Below are positions 10,236 to 21,948 of a stretch of DNA of 64,000 nt, in pieces. A program made the translations under genes and the position numbers. The DNA comes from Coenobita brevimanus. Its lineage: Eukaryota; Arthropoda; Malacostraca; Decapoda; Coenobitidae. How positions within the stretch are numbered: the first letter of the stretch is position 1; each line of letters starts with the position of its first letter. The stretch lies in the NCBI GenBank assembly GCA_032717465.1, contig CM064713.1, positions 12,876,872 through 12,940,871 of the forward strand. Direction: 5' to 3'. The notes beneath the pieces are model-generated. The model had not been told where the DNA came from. It did not search any database and worked only from the letters and a program-made list of their open reading frames with translations.

Positions 10236-12061
10236 TTATGAATACTTCGAGCTGCCAATATTTCGTTATTTTCCTTCCATAATTACCCCAGTGCCATTCA
10301 GACCCTTTTCAATTAAAAAAAAAAAAAAAAAAAAGCGTAATATCTGTAAATAAGACTGAGTGTTAATATCAGATTTTAAGAAACGTCAAATAAACTTTTC
10401 GAAATTGTTTTCGGTCGTAGAAATTTAAATTCAAATCTGCGTTCGTACAGCACTTTTGAATGCACCACAGTAAATGCAAAATAAACTAGCCATATTATAA
10501 TATTTTAATTAACTGTTCTGATAAAAGTCTCTTCAAATACTGGGATAAAGAACTATTTACACAATGAGTTACCCAACCTCCTTGGTTGACACGCAAAAAT
10601 ATCATGCATAGTTATGACACCTACCACAATACTAATTTACTGGCCTGTGACTCCATATCCTTTCCATAGCACCTCTTCGTGACTAGCACCATTGTCTATG
10701 TTAGTGCTAATCTCTTATTACAGCACAACACTGAAGATGGTTAGATGGCAATTTTACGCCAAGTTAAAGTAAACAGAGTTTAGTATCGTCACTATTTACT
10801 TTCCTCTAACTTCTCCTAAAGGCCTTACTTTGATCAGCTGGATTGGTGATAATTACAGTATAAAGGAAAAACATTCAAGCACCAGATTCTGTGGCTACTA
10901 ATGGAGCTTTTAATAACAAAATCAAACAATTTATGGATGCTGTGAACTCTCTTCAGCTACAATTAGGGTGAGGTGGGGGTCAACCCTACTATTAGTGGCA
11001 AAATATTACACCAAACATTCAGATAAAGGTTTTATTATGAAATGTAAATATCTAAAGAAGCTTCATTATCACTTCTTTTGAAAACGGATAAGTTGACATA
11101 AAAGTGTTTTTTCAAAAAGGTAGCCATGTGTATAAATAGTGGGGGTGAAGCCTATTTGACAACAGTATAATGTGTTACCAAAGTAAATCTAAGTTTATAT
11201 ATGAAGTAGGCAATGTAAGAATTCAGAGCAGAGACATTTATTTACTCCACGACTTTCATACTGCCTTACAAGCAACACAGCATATTAACCTGTAGTTACA
11301 AGTCTACTTCATATTGTACTGAGTTAGAACCACATTATACTTTATTTGTCTGGCAAGCCTCTGTTTTACCTCCCCGCCAACCCAAATTTACAAACAAGGC
11401 ACCTTGACAAATCTGTGAAAGACATATTACATGAGTCCATCATATACAGATGTTTTTACTAATATTTTGTAACCTGTGGGAGTGGACCGTACAGACATGA
11501 ACTGGTAGTAGACGCCCTGCAAATACCTGTAAAAATATAATGACACTATTTTTACCGGGCTATAAGCCAAACAATTCAATCTGTAAGGCTCAAATGCATC
11601 CACCAATTAAAATTATATACCTGCAACACCTACAACCAAACCGTATTTCAAAATCATGCTGCACCAAACACATGTACATAATTTTATGCTGGACTGCTAC
11701 CAATAATGTTCTGTGAGTATCCAGGTACCTTCTATATTTTATAGGTACTTATTTTGTATGATAAGCCCACTACCTACGCCATATTATTATTTCGTCACAC
11801 AGGCCACGGCTTTGGATGGTCACAAATTTCTTCAAATTCCATAGAAGACAGACTCTAGTTACGATAGAATGCCCTACCATCAGAATCTACCAGTGTTCAT
11901 AGTCGATATATGCTATACCAGCAGTGCTAAATATTATACCAGACACCACAAAAAACTGAAATACTCACCTCCCACATCCAGCTTTCCAGATGTAAACATG
12001 GCGCCACCAGGCGGCCCAGCTGTCCTGCCGCGTTTTCTTCTTTTTAAGCGGTTGCTATTCT
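10183..12061. repeat. Duplicated upstream block, copy 1 (uninterrupted)
   Basis: This 1.9-kb block is collinear with 35282-43975 and nearly identical in the parts I compared (for example 10590-11040 against 35728-36170, with only scattered mismatches). It begins at the predicted start site of gene 1 and ends at GCTATTCT. Copy 2 contains three TIR elements that are absent here, so this copy shows the empty sites: TA at 11675-11676, TATA at 11914-11917 and AGGCGGCCC at 12009-12017. No ORF of note lies within it. Confidence 0.9.
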
Positions 12062-12106
12062 GGGAGGTGGTAGGTGGGGGTAACCATCATCCACTCACTT
12101 GATGTA

Positions 12107-12275
12107 GTGCTGCCTACTTCTTCCTTCGCCCTTATCACTCTTTTCCTGTCCCTGCCCTCTTTTCCTATTTCTCCCATCTTTCCAGTCACATTTTATTACT
12201 TCAGGTGGCTTTACACTGACAAGTCAAATGGTTTCCTGTAAGACAGGAAATCATTTACATTGTTGGGTGGAATTA
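12107..12275 (+). repeat. Interspersed repeat R1, copy 2
   Basis: It shares with the copies at 2690 and 30545 the CTTCTTCCTTCGCC head, TTTCTCCCATCTTTCC, AGGTGGCTTTACA, AAATGGTTTCCTGTAAG and GTTGGGTGG segments. Confidence 0.65.
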
Positions 12276-15200
12276 ATTTAAGGATAACAAAGGTGTCTTG
12301 GAGACCAAACATCAAAGGAGTCCTTCACCAGGGAGATGACACGGGAAGATGTGACTCGGCCAGTTACTTACATGGGCAATGAGAGACGGACAAGGAAGGC
12401 ATGGAGAACCTACACCTGGCGTCCATTTCCCCAGCAGACAGTCTAGGGAAAATGACGCCGACGGCAAAACACAAACCCGAGTGAAAGCAGCAAAACTAAC
12501 ATCTCTATGGGTAAGATGCAAGACAAACATGGTAAAAACATATGGAAAACAATCAGAAAATACAAATAACAAACTACAAAGGAAAAGAACTAACTGAAGG
12601 GGAGACCAACAAAAATGAGGCATCATATTACATGGCCTACATCAGCAAGGACAAGCAGTCTGTCCTCAAGTAAATGGAAGAAACAGAAAAAAAGGAACTC
12701 AGTTCAAAAGGATGATAAAAGAAAACTGTGAAATGTGACGGATGTCCTAACACAAAAAAGCTATGAAACCCAAAAAAAAAAAAAAAAAAAAAAAGGCAGC
12801 TGCACTAGATGCCAACACAACATATAAGTGAACAATGTTATGCACCTACAGTTTATGGCTGTGTTCGAATGAACAAGACCATCCCACAGAAGGTCAATGG
12901 CAAGGAAGTATATGCCTTGCCAATGATTTTACACTGACAATTCTCTACCCTGCTGAGCGATGTAAACAAGTTTACCACATTCTAGGCTGTGCTCGGGTAT
13001 ACAGCACCACACCCTTTGTGCTAATAAAGAAAGAGTTTTATTCTAAAACCTGCCATTTTCACCCAGTCAACTGCTTATGACATTTCCCACTCAAAATCTG
13101 AATAGCAGACACAAACAATTAATAGCTTTTATTCATGAATACACCCGCACAATTGAGGCCAGGGAAGGTAATGGCACTGGCACTATACCTAACAGCTCAA
13201 GCACCATTACAAACTCCTCAGTGTTACAAAGTCTTACTACACATGTTTATGATGCTGACTTACAACACAGGACAGACGGAAGATTCTGTTCGTTTTGTGC
13301 AAACATTCAAATGAATTTTCCCTTTTCATTTTTATAACAATACACACAACAACCTCCAGAAAATGCCCAAATTTCCCCTTGAAAGAAATTTTTCCCAAAT
13401 TATGAATCCACATTCTAAAGGTAAACTACAGATGATGACATTCAGCAGCAGCTGACATGCAAGTTGCACTGGTAAGTCTAGCTTACATAGATGCTCTGAT
13501 GAGTGGCAATGTTTACTCCAAGGGTATTTTAAGTGTCTAGGTGATGAAGTTAACCAACACCAATGTGATTTTGTCCACAGTGATTAAGAGATAGGAACCC
13601 TAATTTAGGCACTGTACAGAAACAAAACATTGTAGGAATTAAATTCTTTTACCTACTAGTAAACGGAAAGAAAGTAGAGTACAGTACAAACCAACCCAGT
13701 GACACCACACTCCAACTGCACCTTGTCCTGGCCTATCTGCAACATGCCTTCCTCAATGGTCCCTTGTTCACCAGATGGATGATTTTCACAGGCCTGTGTA
13801 TAAAGAGTAAGCTTATTATGCCATACAGCAATTCACTTATATGTTGCCTTTTATGCTATAACTCTCCACTGCTAGCCATCTAAAAAGCTGATATGCTAGT
13901 TTCTCCCAATTCAGTTCATGTACCAGTTGTAGCTATATCAAAAGATGTACTATATTGAGCCCACCCCTGAGTTATATGTATGAATTGCTGTACATTCAGT
14001 GTTAACCAAGGATATCTAGCCTTCTTTCTAATGCCAGGTGCCGAACCCACGGTACATGCAAGACAGCTTAAACAAAATTACTGTCAAGAGAACCACAACC
14101 CACCACCATTCCATCATGCCACTTCATACCACTTCTCATACACTCCTCCAATACCACCAACACTATCACAACACATCACCATTCCATCATGCCACCTTCA
14201 CTCAAATATTCCTCCATGGTAACTCTCCACCACATTCTTGTTTTCCTTTCCTCAGTCGTCCTTTAACTTCACCTTTTTACACTCTTTGTTAACACTTCTT
14301 TCCTCATACATTACATACACCCATACTACTTCAACACTTTAGCTACAGTATAGCGTTTATAGGAAAAATAGTAATATGCAAAACATGAAAGCAATCTCAC
14401 AGCGTGATTTGGTAACAAGTATAATAAACAGTTTTCAGATAGAAAAATTATATTTGCAACTGAAAAAAATAAATAAAAAAAGCTTGATTGGGTCAAACTT
14501 TACTTGGGAGAAGTAATGGCCTGACTTGCAGTCTCTTCAGGTGTTAGGACAGAGACTAAGGGGATGAAAGTGTTGTATCTCCCAAAACAACCTTACAACT
14601 GCTGGTATAATTACTCCAATATCATATCTGCACTAGACTGATTATATATTTCTGAGGAGAAAACATGTCTTAGGTGCCATACATCTTAGTCCTTACCAGT
14701 GTCTAAGCTAGTGGTATGAATCTGGGGAAGACAGCAGCAGCCATTCCCATATATAGTGCTCAGTGCCTCTTCAGGCTGCTGAGAGATATGCCTTCATGTG
14801 CTGGCACCAACATGGGTTGAACAAATGTCCCTTGACTCTCTTCCTATCCCCTGACAAGAGGATGACAGACTGCAAGACAAAGGCAACTTCAGTTTAGTTC
14901 ACCACAATCACATTCAGATGAGTCTAGGGCAACAACAACAACAAGTTGTTTGGACCTGAAGCTCGGTTACTAGTAAACAAGATTTGAGAGTAAACACCTA
15001 ACTTCTTACTTCCAATAAATTACAATATATGATAATTTAAATACGGTGTTATGCAAACAATATCAGTAGTACAGTTTATGCTTGCTTCTTTTAATCATCC
15101 ACATCCTGTCCTGGGCTGCATTCACATTACCCTAGCAAGTTATCATCATTGGTAAGTGCACTACTTGCCTTCTGTTTGGCAATCATTGTTGTTCCAATAT

Positions 15201-15940
15201 CATTCCACATACCAACAATCATGCTGGGATGTGAAAAGATACCAAGACAATGCAGCCTTCATAACATAAACAAACTTTCGTCACAAATGGAAATTCATTC
15301 ACCACTGCTGAATCTTGGGTGTAGTTACATTCTCTTGGTGTTATTTTGTTTCATCTGTGATAAATTTACCGTAGAATGAAAGCACTATAGGCTATTAGCA
15401 AAAACGATAAGAAAAACAAGGTTATTGTCAACACCAAGTACAGGCTTAAAACTAGAATTTCACAGTATTTTTCAGACATGACTGAAGTTCTGTAGGAGGT
15501 AGTCTTAGGTAAATAACAGAGTCCATGATGTCATTTACTATAATTCAGCAGTCACTGTCAGCCAGCACCAAACATAGTTTCCAGTATTTTGATTGATTTT
15601 GTTTCCACAGCAGATGGTGTGACGGGAGTAATCACTGCTGCTCACCCTGGCCTAACAAGCACCACTTCGCTGATATGCCAGCAAAGTCATGATCAGCGGG
15701 GGTGAACAAAGCCCTGGTTTCTCATTTTGTACACACAACAGGATGATTAGAGCATGAGTCTGATCTCTCTTCTGGCTCATCATACTTGGGACAACAACTC
15801 TATTTTGTTTTTAAAATACCCATATTGTCAAGTATATGAGGATGATTACAGCAGATCTAGAAAACACTGAGTCTCTATCAACAACCTGTTATCAGAACAG
15901 CATTGGCATGTACTGTACATGCTTTGGTCCAAACCACCTA
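12276..15940. other. 3.7-kb intergenic stretch, no gene seen
   Basis: AT-rich sequence with a poly-A run at 12773-12794, a CCA/CAT-rich patch at 14090-14240 and scattered short ORFs (60-105 codons) lacking domains, signal peptides or conserved motifs. Some of it is probably decayed LINE sequence, but I cannot identify it. Confidence 0.45.
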
Positions 15941-15944
15941 TTGG

Positions 15945-15964
15945 TCTCTCTCTCTCTCTCTCTC
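15945..15964. repeat. (TC)n microsatellite
   Basis: Pure TC run lying just 5' of SINE1 copy 2. Confidence 0.95.
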
Positions 15965-15972
15965 TTTTCTTT

Positions 15973-16180
15973 ATGATGCCTGGTGGTCTAGTGGGTTAAG
16001 GTACTCCAGTTGGATGTGGCCCATAAGTGCTTATATCTGAGGGGTGGTTGGGGTTTCTTACAAAATCCCACCAAGGGAGGTGCAACTGGTCGCTCTCGTG
16101 CTTAATGCTGAGAATAAGTTGCCTAGCCCCAGGCCCTTACACTCCTGAAGAGTCAAAAAATGGGTTGGATGATGAATGGA
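15973..16180 (+). mobile_element. tRNA-derived SINE1, copy 2
   Basis: Same order as copy 1: GGTGGTCTAGTGGGTTAAG, GGGGTGGTTGGGGTTTCTTA, a GGTCGCTCTCGTGCTTAATG segment and TTGCCTAGCCCCAGGCCCTT, with a GGTTGGATGATGAATGG tail. It is more diverged than copy 1. LINE debris follows within 100 bases, as at copy 1. Confidence 0.7.
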
Positions 16181-16289
16181 TAGATGCCACTCTCACTACA
16201 CCATACACAAGAAGTCCCAACCAAACACTCTCTGTATGCACTCCACTAGTTTTCCAAAACCAACTGCTCCCAACTCATTAATCCTAAGT

Positions 16290-16765
16290 GGTGAGTAACA
16301 AATATGGATGCGGCTGTGTGAATCAAATATTTGCAGTGACAAATAGTGCACGTGAGAAAGATTGTACACACTTTATGGCATTAATGGACCAGGTAACACT
16401 GTATGGCAGGGAAAACAAGGTGACTGTGGACAACAGTACAAGCTACTGTGTTGCATGAATGGAAAGCTGCTGAATGGGATAATCTTTAGATGGTAACAAA
16501 GCACAAGTAAAAGTAGGTGGTTGTCTGGGTAGGTACAGTATTTCAATGTCAGTGTTGGAGTGAGTGTTGTCACCATGACTATTCAACATGTGTGTGACAA
16601 AGGTTATGAGTGGGACTAAAACTTGAGTCAAGGAGAGAGGGATGGGACTGAGAGTGAACAGTGAAGGCTACTAACTTAAATATGATGTGTGCAGATGATG
16701 CTGTGTTGCCTGTTAATAGTGAAAAGGAACTTTGAAAATCAGTTCAGAGATTAGTGGATTTCTGT
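16290..16765 (+). mobile_element. Badly decayed LINE reverse transcriptase fragment
   Basis: Broken frames match the family A and B order: a CVNQIFAV-like stretch near 16310, ARE.D...FMALMD near 16345, a SP.LFN motif near 16575, ERGMGLRVNSE near 16640 and CADDAVLPVNSEKEL near 16690. The last is a mutated form of the catalytic YADD box. There are several stops, so it is not functional. Confidence 0.65.
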
Positions 16766-17500
16766 GGGCATGGTGTTTTTAAAGTACTGTACAGTATTTT
16801 TTACTTGTTATGGTCACTCACTGCAACAAGAAAAAGTCACCAAACAGTTCCAACAGAATCCATAACTAATACTTTTAAACAGATTTTTAAACTGCAAAAA
16901 GCAACAGAACCAAAACGAAAATATCTAAATATTTTTAAAATAGACATTTCTGTACAACAGTCTTCAATGTGTATCAAAAAGCTGCGCTTTGGAGCTTGAT
17001 TCCTCAGAATCTGCTTTGCAAGATGTTTTCATTATAAGAGAGTATCTCTGATCCATTGTGACAAATTTGTAAAAACTTGGGTTCCTCTGAAGCCTTAGAC
17101 ATCAGGGAGTAAATAGACAGTAACTGAGATCAACATACAGATTATTTGTGAGGTCATTTCTGAGAATTTATGCATTTTTTCATATCTCATCTGAACTAAT
17201 GATGAGGCTTATAGACAGCAACTTTACATACCAGAATGACTTGACAGAAGTAGAGCAGGTGGCATCCTTGGTTGTTGGCTGGTTGAATGACATTATGCTT
17301 TACATTAAGAATGTATTAAATGTCACTTCCTCTACTGTTAGATGACCTACGCCTCTGAAAACATAATTTGACAATCTGTCAGTAAATGATCATTTAATTA
17401 TGTATTGAGGTTTAACAGGTAAATGAAAGAAAATATAACATTTAAATTCCAAATATGGTTTACACTAGCTATACTGTACAAGAAATTATGCTAACCACTA
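16766..17500. other. Intergenic, no gene seen
   Basis: AT-rich sequence with short ORFs only. It ends at the start of the 45-bp array. Confidence 0.45.
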
Positions 17501-17502
17501 AG

Positions 17503-17826
17503 GGTATTATTTCAGAAGAGCATCCATCAAATGGACACTGGAATTAATATATTATTTCAGAATAACATCCATCTAATGGACATTGGAATTAATCCATTAC
17601 TTCAGAATAACATCCATCTAATGGACACTGGAATTAATATATTATTTCAGAATAACATTCATCTAATGGACACTGGAATTAGTATATTATTTCAGAATAA
17701 CATCTATCTAATGGACACTAGAATTAATATATTATTTCAGAATAACATCCATCTAATGGACACTGGAATTAATATATTATTTCAGAATAACAACCATTAG
17801 ATGGATGTTATAATGTTATTCTGAAA
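17503..17826. repeat. 45-bp minisatellite, left block, with an inverted end
   Basis: Units read CAGAATAACATCCATCTAAT followed by GGACACTGGAATTAATATAT and TATTT. About six copies give an in-frame 15-residue repeat (MDTGINILFQNNIHL). The last bases (17786-17826) fold back: AACCATTAGATGGATGTTAT is the inverse of the unit. The same array resumes at 19857, after a LINE. Confidence 0.93.
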
Positions 17827-17827
17827 G

Positions 17828-19853
17828 AAGTGGCTAAAGTGGTTACAGGACTGAATATATTGACAGCAAGAAGCACATAAAGAGACAAGTGAAGAGGAAA
17901 AAGAAGGAGGTAATGATGATCTAGGAAGAAATATGAATGCAATCTACTCTGAAAATAGGAAGTTAATCTGGAAAGAGGTGCCGAAATGTAGAAGTGAAAG
18001 CGGAAAGAAATGTGATAATGTGAAGGATGTAGAACATTAACCCATGGGCATGAAGTATGGACCAGATGGAAAGAATATTTTGACAGCCTGATGAATTGGA
18101 ATAGAGAGAGCAGAAAGGCTGTAAACATGATTGGTTTGGGGGCTGTGCACAGAAGGAATGCAGTACCAGGAGACGTGACACTTGCACAAGTGAAGAGTGC
18201 TGTGAAGTGGCTGAAAAATGGGAAAGCAGCTGGGGTTGATGAGGTGTAGGCAGAGATGCTTAAGTGTAGTGGATAGAGTGGAATGAAGTGCTTGTTGGAG
18301 ATATGGAAGAAGGCATGGATGAGTAAAACTGTGCCTACAGAGTGGAAAAAGGCTGTGATTTTACCCCTGTACAAAAATAAAGGTGAGCGAGGTGCAAGAA
18401 TTATCGTGGCATAAGTTTCTTGAGTGTGGTAGGGAAGGTATATGGAAGAATTATTATAGAAAAAGAAAAATATCAGGAGTCCTAGTGACGAACAGGGTGG
18501 CTTTAGGAGTGGCAGAGAATGTGTGGATCAAATATTTGCAGTGAGACTGATAACAGAGAAGGCTCGTGAGAAGGGCGATAAGGAGTTTATGGCATTCATG
18601 GATCTGGAAAAAGCATGCGACAAAGTGGACAGAGAAGGATTGTGGAAAGGTTTGCGCATGTATGGTGTAGATGGTAAGCTGTTAGGTGCCGCCAAGAGTT
18701 TTTATGATGGTAGTGAAGCATGTGTAAGGGTTAATGGGCATCTAAGTGAACGGTTCACGGTTGTTGTGGGTGTGCGACAAGGTTGTGATGTCCCCATGGT
18801 TGTTTAATATATATATGGATGGGGTGATGAGAGAAGTAATAACACGAATAATGGAGAGAGGGATGGCGTTGGTAATGAATGGTGATGGATAGAATATCTC
18901 AAATTTGTTGTATGTTGATGATGCAGTACTGCTTGCAAGTACCGGACAAGAACTTGGAGGGCCAGTGCAGAGTTTTGCTGAGGTCTGTGAGCGTCGTGCC
19001 TTGAGAGTAAATGTAAAAAAGAGTAGTCATGGTTACTGAGAAAGAAGGTGACTCCCAGTGCGATGTTACAGTGAATGGAGGGAGACTGGAATTGGTGAGA
19101 GAGTTCAAATACCTGGGTACAGTGACAGAAAAGAGATGAAAATGTGTAAAAGAAGTTGAAAGTAGAGTGGCACAAGGAAGAAAAGTAGTTGGTGCTATGT
19201 AGGCCTTGAGAAGAAAGAGAGGCTTGAGTGCTACAGCTGCACGGGGCTTGCATGATAATGAAAAGTCAAGATTAAGAACAGTGGAGAGGAGACTGCTAAG
19301 GAATTTATGTGGAGTACAGAGCGTGGATAGGATACGAAATAATGTGGTTCGTGAAAGATGTGGAGTGAGGAAGTGGACACCAGAACCGAAGAGAGTGTAC
19401 TGAAATGCTATGGTCACATGAAGACAATGGATAAGAACTGAGTGGTGAAAAAGGTATATCAGAGCGAATCTGAAGGAGACAGGAGGCGAGGTGGGCCAAG
19501 GAGGAGAGATATGGTGGATGAATGTGTGAGGAAGAAAGGTTTGGAAGTCGGTGAGGCTAGGGAACTGACAAGAGGTCGAGCTGGCTGGATGAATGTTGTG
19601 AGGAGAAGTGCATGATCAGGGGGATTTGGCACCTCTTTGTAATGTGGCAGCATCCGGATTGACTCAATACGTTTCTGTGAAGCTACAGAAAGTGGCGAAT
19701 CGTTTTAGCGTAGCCGATAGAGCCAAGATTCCGGGGGCTTGAATGATAAGTGAATGGAAATGTGGCCCATTGGATTGGGCAAATTTGGGCTGTCTGAACA
19801 TTGCTACTCCTCACCCTGCCCTAGGGTGAGAAAGGAGGTCCGGATAATGATGA
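17828..19853 (+). mobile_element. RTE-like LINE family A, copy 2, inside the 45-bp array
   Basis: This copy extends further 5' than copy 1. It includes a WKEYFDSLMN motif near 18080 and KNGKAAGVDEV near 18220, both typical of the region before the reverse transcriptase. It then shows PLYKNKGE, QGGFRSGRECVDQIFAVR and FMAFMDLEKACDKVDREGLW (ORF 18523-18807), and the catalytic box as YVDD near 18910. The C-terminal GHV.. and RRRGGP-type segments are out of frame. The 3' UTR is the same as copy 1 and ends in GGTCCGGATAATGATGATG. Many stops and frameshifts are present. Satellite units flank both ends, so it inserted into the array. Confidence 0.88.
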
Positions 19854-19856
19854 TGA

Positions 19857-20035
19857 ACATCCATCTAAATGGACACTGGAATTAATATATTATTTCCGAA
19901 TAGCATCCATGTAATGGACACTGGAATTAACATATTATTTCAAATAACATCCATCTAATGGACAATGAAATTGATATATTATTTCAGAATAACATCCATC
20001 TAATGGACACTGGAATTAACATGTTATTTGTGATC
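19857..20035. repeat. 45-bp minisatellite, right block
   Basis: About four units of the same array as 17503-17826, starting AACATCCATCTAAATGGACA directly after the LINE A tail. Confidence 0.9.
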
Positions 20036-21262
20036 TATCTATATCCATACGCCTTAATCCGACACGGGGTGGTCACAAACAAATCACCTCCATGTCGCAC
20101 TGTCCCGTTGACCCCTGCCACTTCCATGCCCTCCTTTCAACTTACACCCCCCTTTCTCATATACATCTCCACCCCATCACTTCATCACATCATCAGTGTC
20201 TTCCAACCTCTCCCACCCCTATCCAGCTCACTCACATACTGTACACTCTCCTCCTTAATCACTCAATCTCCATCCTCTCCACATGGCCAAACCACCTCAG
20301 TCTATTTCTCCTAATGCGTTCTATCACATCCACATCCACACCATAATGCTTCTTCGCTTACTCATTGATCAGTCTATCTTTCCATGAAACTTCACATGCT
20401 CCTCTCAAACATATAACTCACAAGTTATTTGAGTTATTGGAAATGAATTTCCACTGCTCTCTCTTGACCTGTGCCCTTCCAACAAGGTCCAAGCATCGCT
20501 TCCAAACGTTAGAGTGGGTATCACAATACCATCACGCAGTGACTTTGATTCCCATGCTCACTTCCTTATTTCTTATCACTACTTTCAATGAACCAGCAAC
20601 CCTTCTTCCCTGTTGTACCCTTTCCAGCAGATCATGCTCCAAACTTCCATCCTTACTCATCACACTATCCTAATACATAACTGCATTCACATTTTCCATT
20701 TCCTCACCATCCCACTTCAGTGTGCACTCAGTGACTTCATTTCTCTGGAAGACCACAACTTTACTCTTCCATACATTCACCTTTAGAGTTTAGATTCCGT
20801 TTCTTACAAACTCCCCCAAATTCACTCACCAAACCTTGAGGTTCTCCTTCGTCTTCATTTAACAATACAGTATCATCTGCAAACAACAGAACAGGGTTTC
20901 CAAACGCTGCCTTCTCTCATTAGGACCGCTCCCTTCTCTCATTAGGACCGCTCCAACATCCACTGCCCTACCTTGTATCTCTCTTATAACTCCATCCATA
21001 TACAACTGAACAACTATGGAGACTTGACACATCAGTTACAATCCAAAATTCAGACAGAAAAATTCGCTCAGTTCGCTGTCCACACGCACTGCAGCCGTAG
21101 CACCCTCGTAACCTACTTCTCACGGAATTTAACGCTTTCCATTTACTCCGTCATTTTTCAGTATTTTCCACATTCCTTGTCTACCCACTTTGTCATATAC
21201 TTCTCCAAATCCAGGATGGCTGCATACAACTTCTTTCTCATATCTAGAAACCTTTCCACTAA
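20036..21262 (-). mobile_element. LINE family B, 3' part (split by piggyBac)
   Basis: Read on the minus strand, this is the second half of a non-LTR element. A DLEK...DK...GMWK segment lies near 21190 (ORF 21129-21326). The catalytic box appears as LLFADDTVL near 20880. A C-terminal region with cysteine- and arginine-rich GACG...RWFGHVER-type sequence follows (20300-20400). The 3' end has CAAACAAATC...GGCGTA and a GATA-like tail at 20036. Other copies of this 3' end are at 28318-28650, 29226-29970 and 57510-57735. Its 5' part lies beyond the piggyBac element, at 25397-25735. Confidence 0.82.
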
Positions 21263-21948
21263 CCCTTACACTGCGGGCTTCTTTTGCGTGTCCTGCGGGC
21301 ATATTCGGGCTCCGACAGACTCTCAAAAAATATTTGCCAAAAATCAGTTATTAGTCCTAGAATACTAAAATTACATATGCATATGGCACATACCTTCAGC
21401 TTTCTCCTGGGATGTTTGTTGAGCCTTCGTCGATTACCATAGGACTTGTGGAGACCTCTGAAGTTGGGTAACGAAGTCTCCACTTTACACTTCCCGACAA
21501 CCCGTAATATGATTACCACAGCCAGATATTATAACTAGAAACACTATTCTATGATTATCAAGTAGTTTGGAATCCATACTCCAAAAAAAAAAAAAACACT
21601 GTGAAAGCAATGAAAATTACGAGCGCGTATGACTTTCCCACTTGGGCTAGTTCACTGCTGGTATTCTGTCATTTATTATTCAAACAAACACTCACCCTTT
21701 ATATTCCTATTATTATATAACATATATATCTGCAGTCTGTATTTGTACTCATATTCTTATATTGCTAATTATTTACAGTTCTATTTACATTTTCTATTGT
21801 ATTTCCAATATTTACACTTCTATTTTACTTACACTGTTATTCACTGTCACTTGCAGTAACATAAAACTATATTACACTGTTCAATCATATGTACATCCAT
21901 TGCTTTCACTTGCTATTTGCACATTATTTTCATTTCCCACTTGCACTT

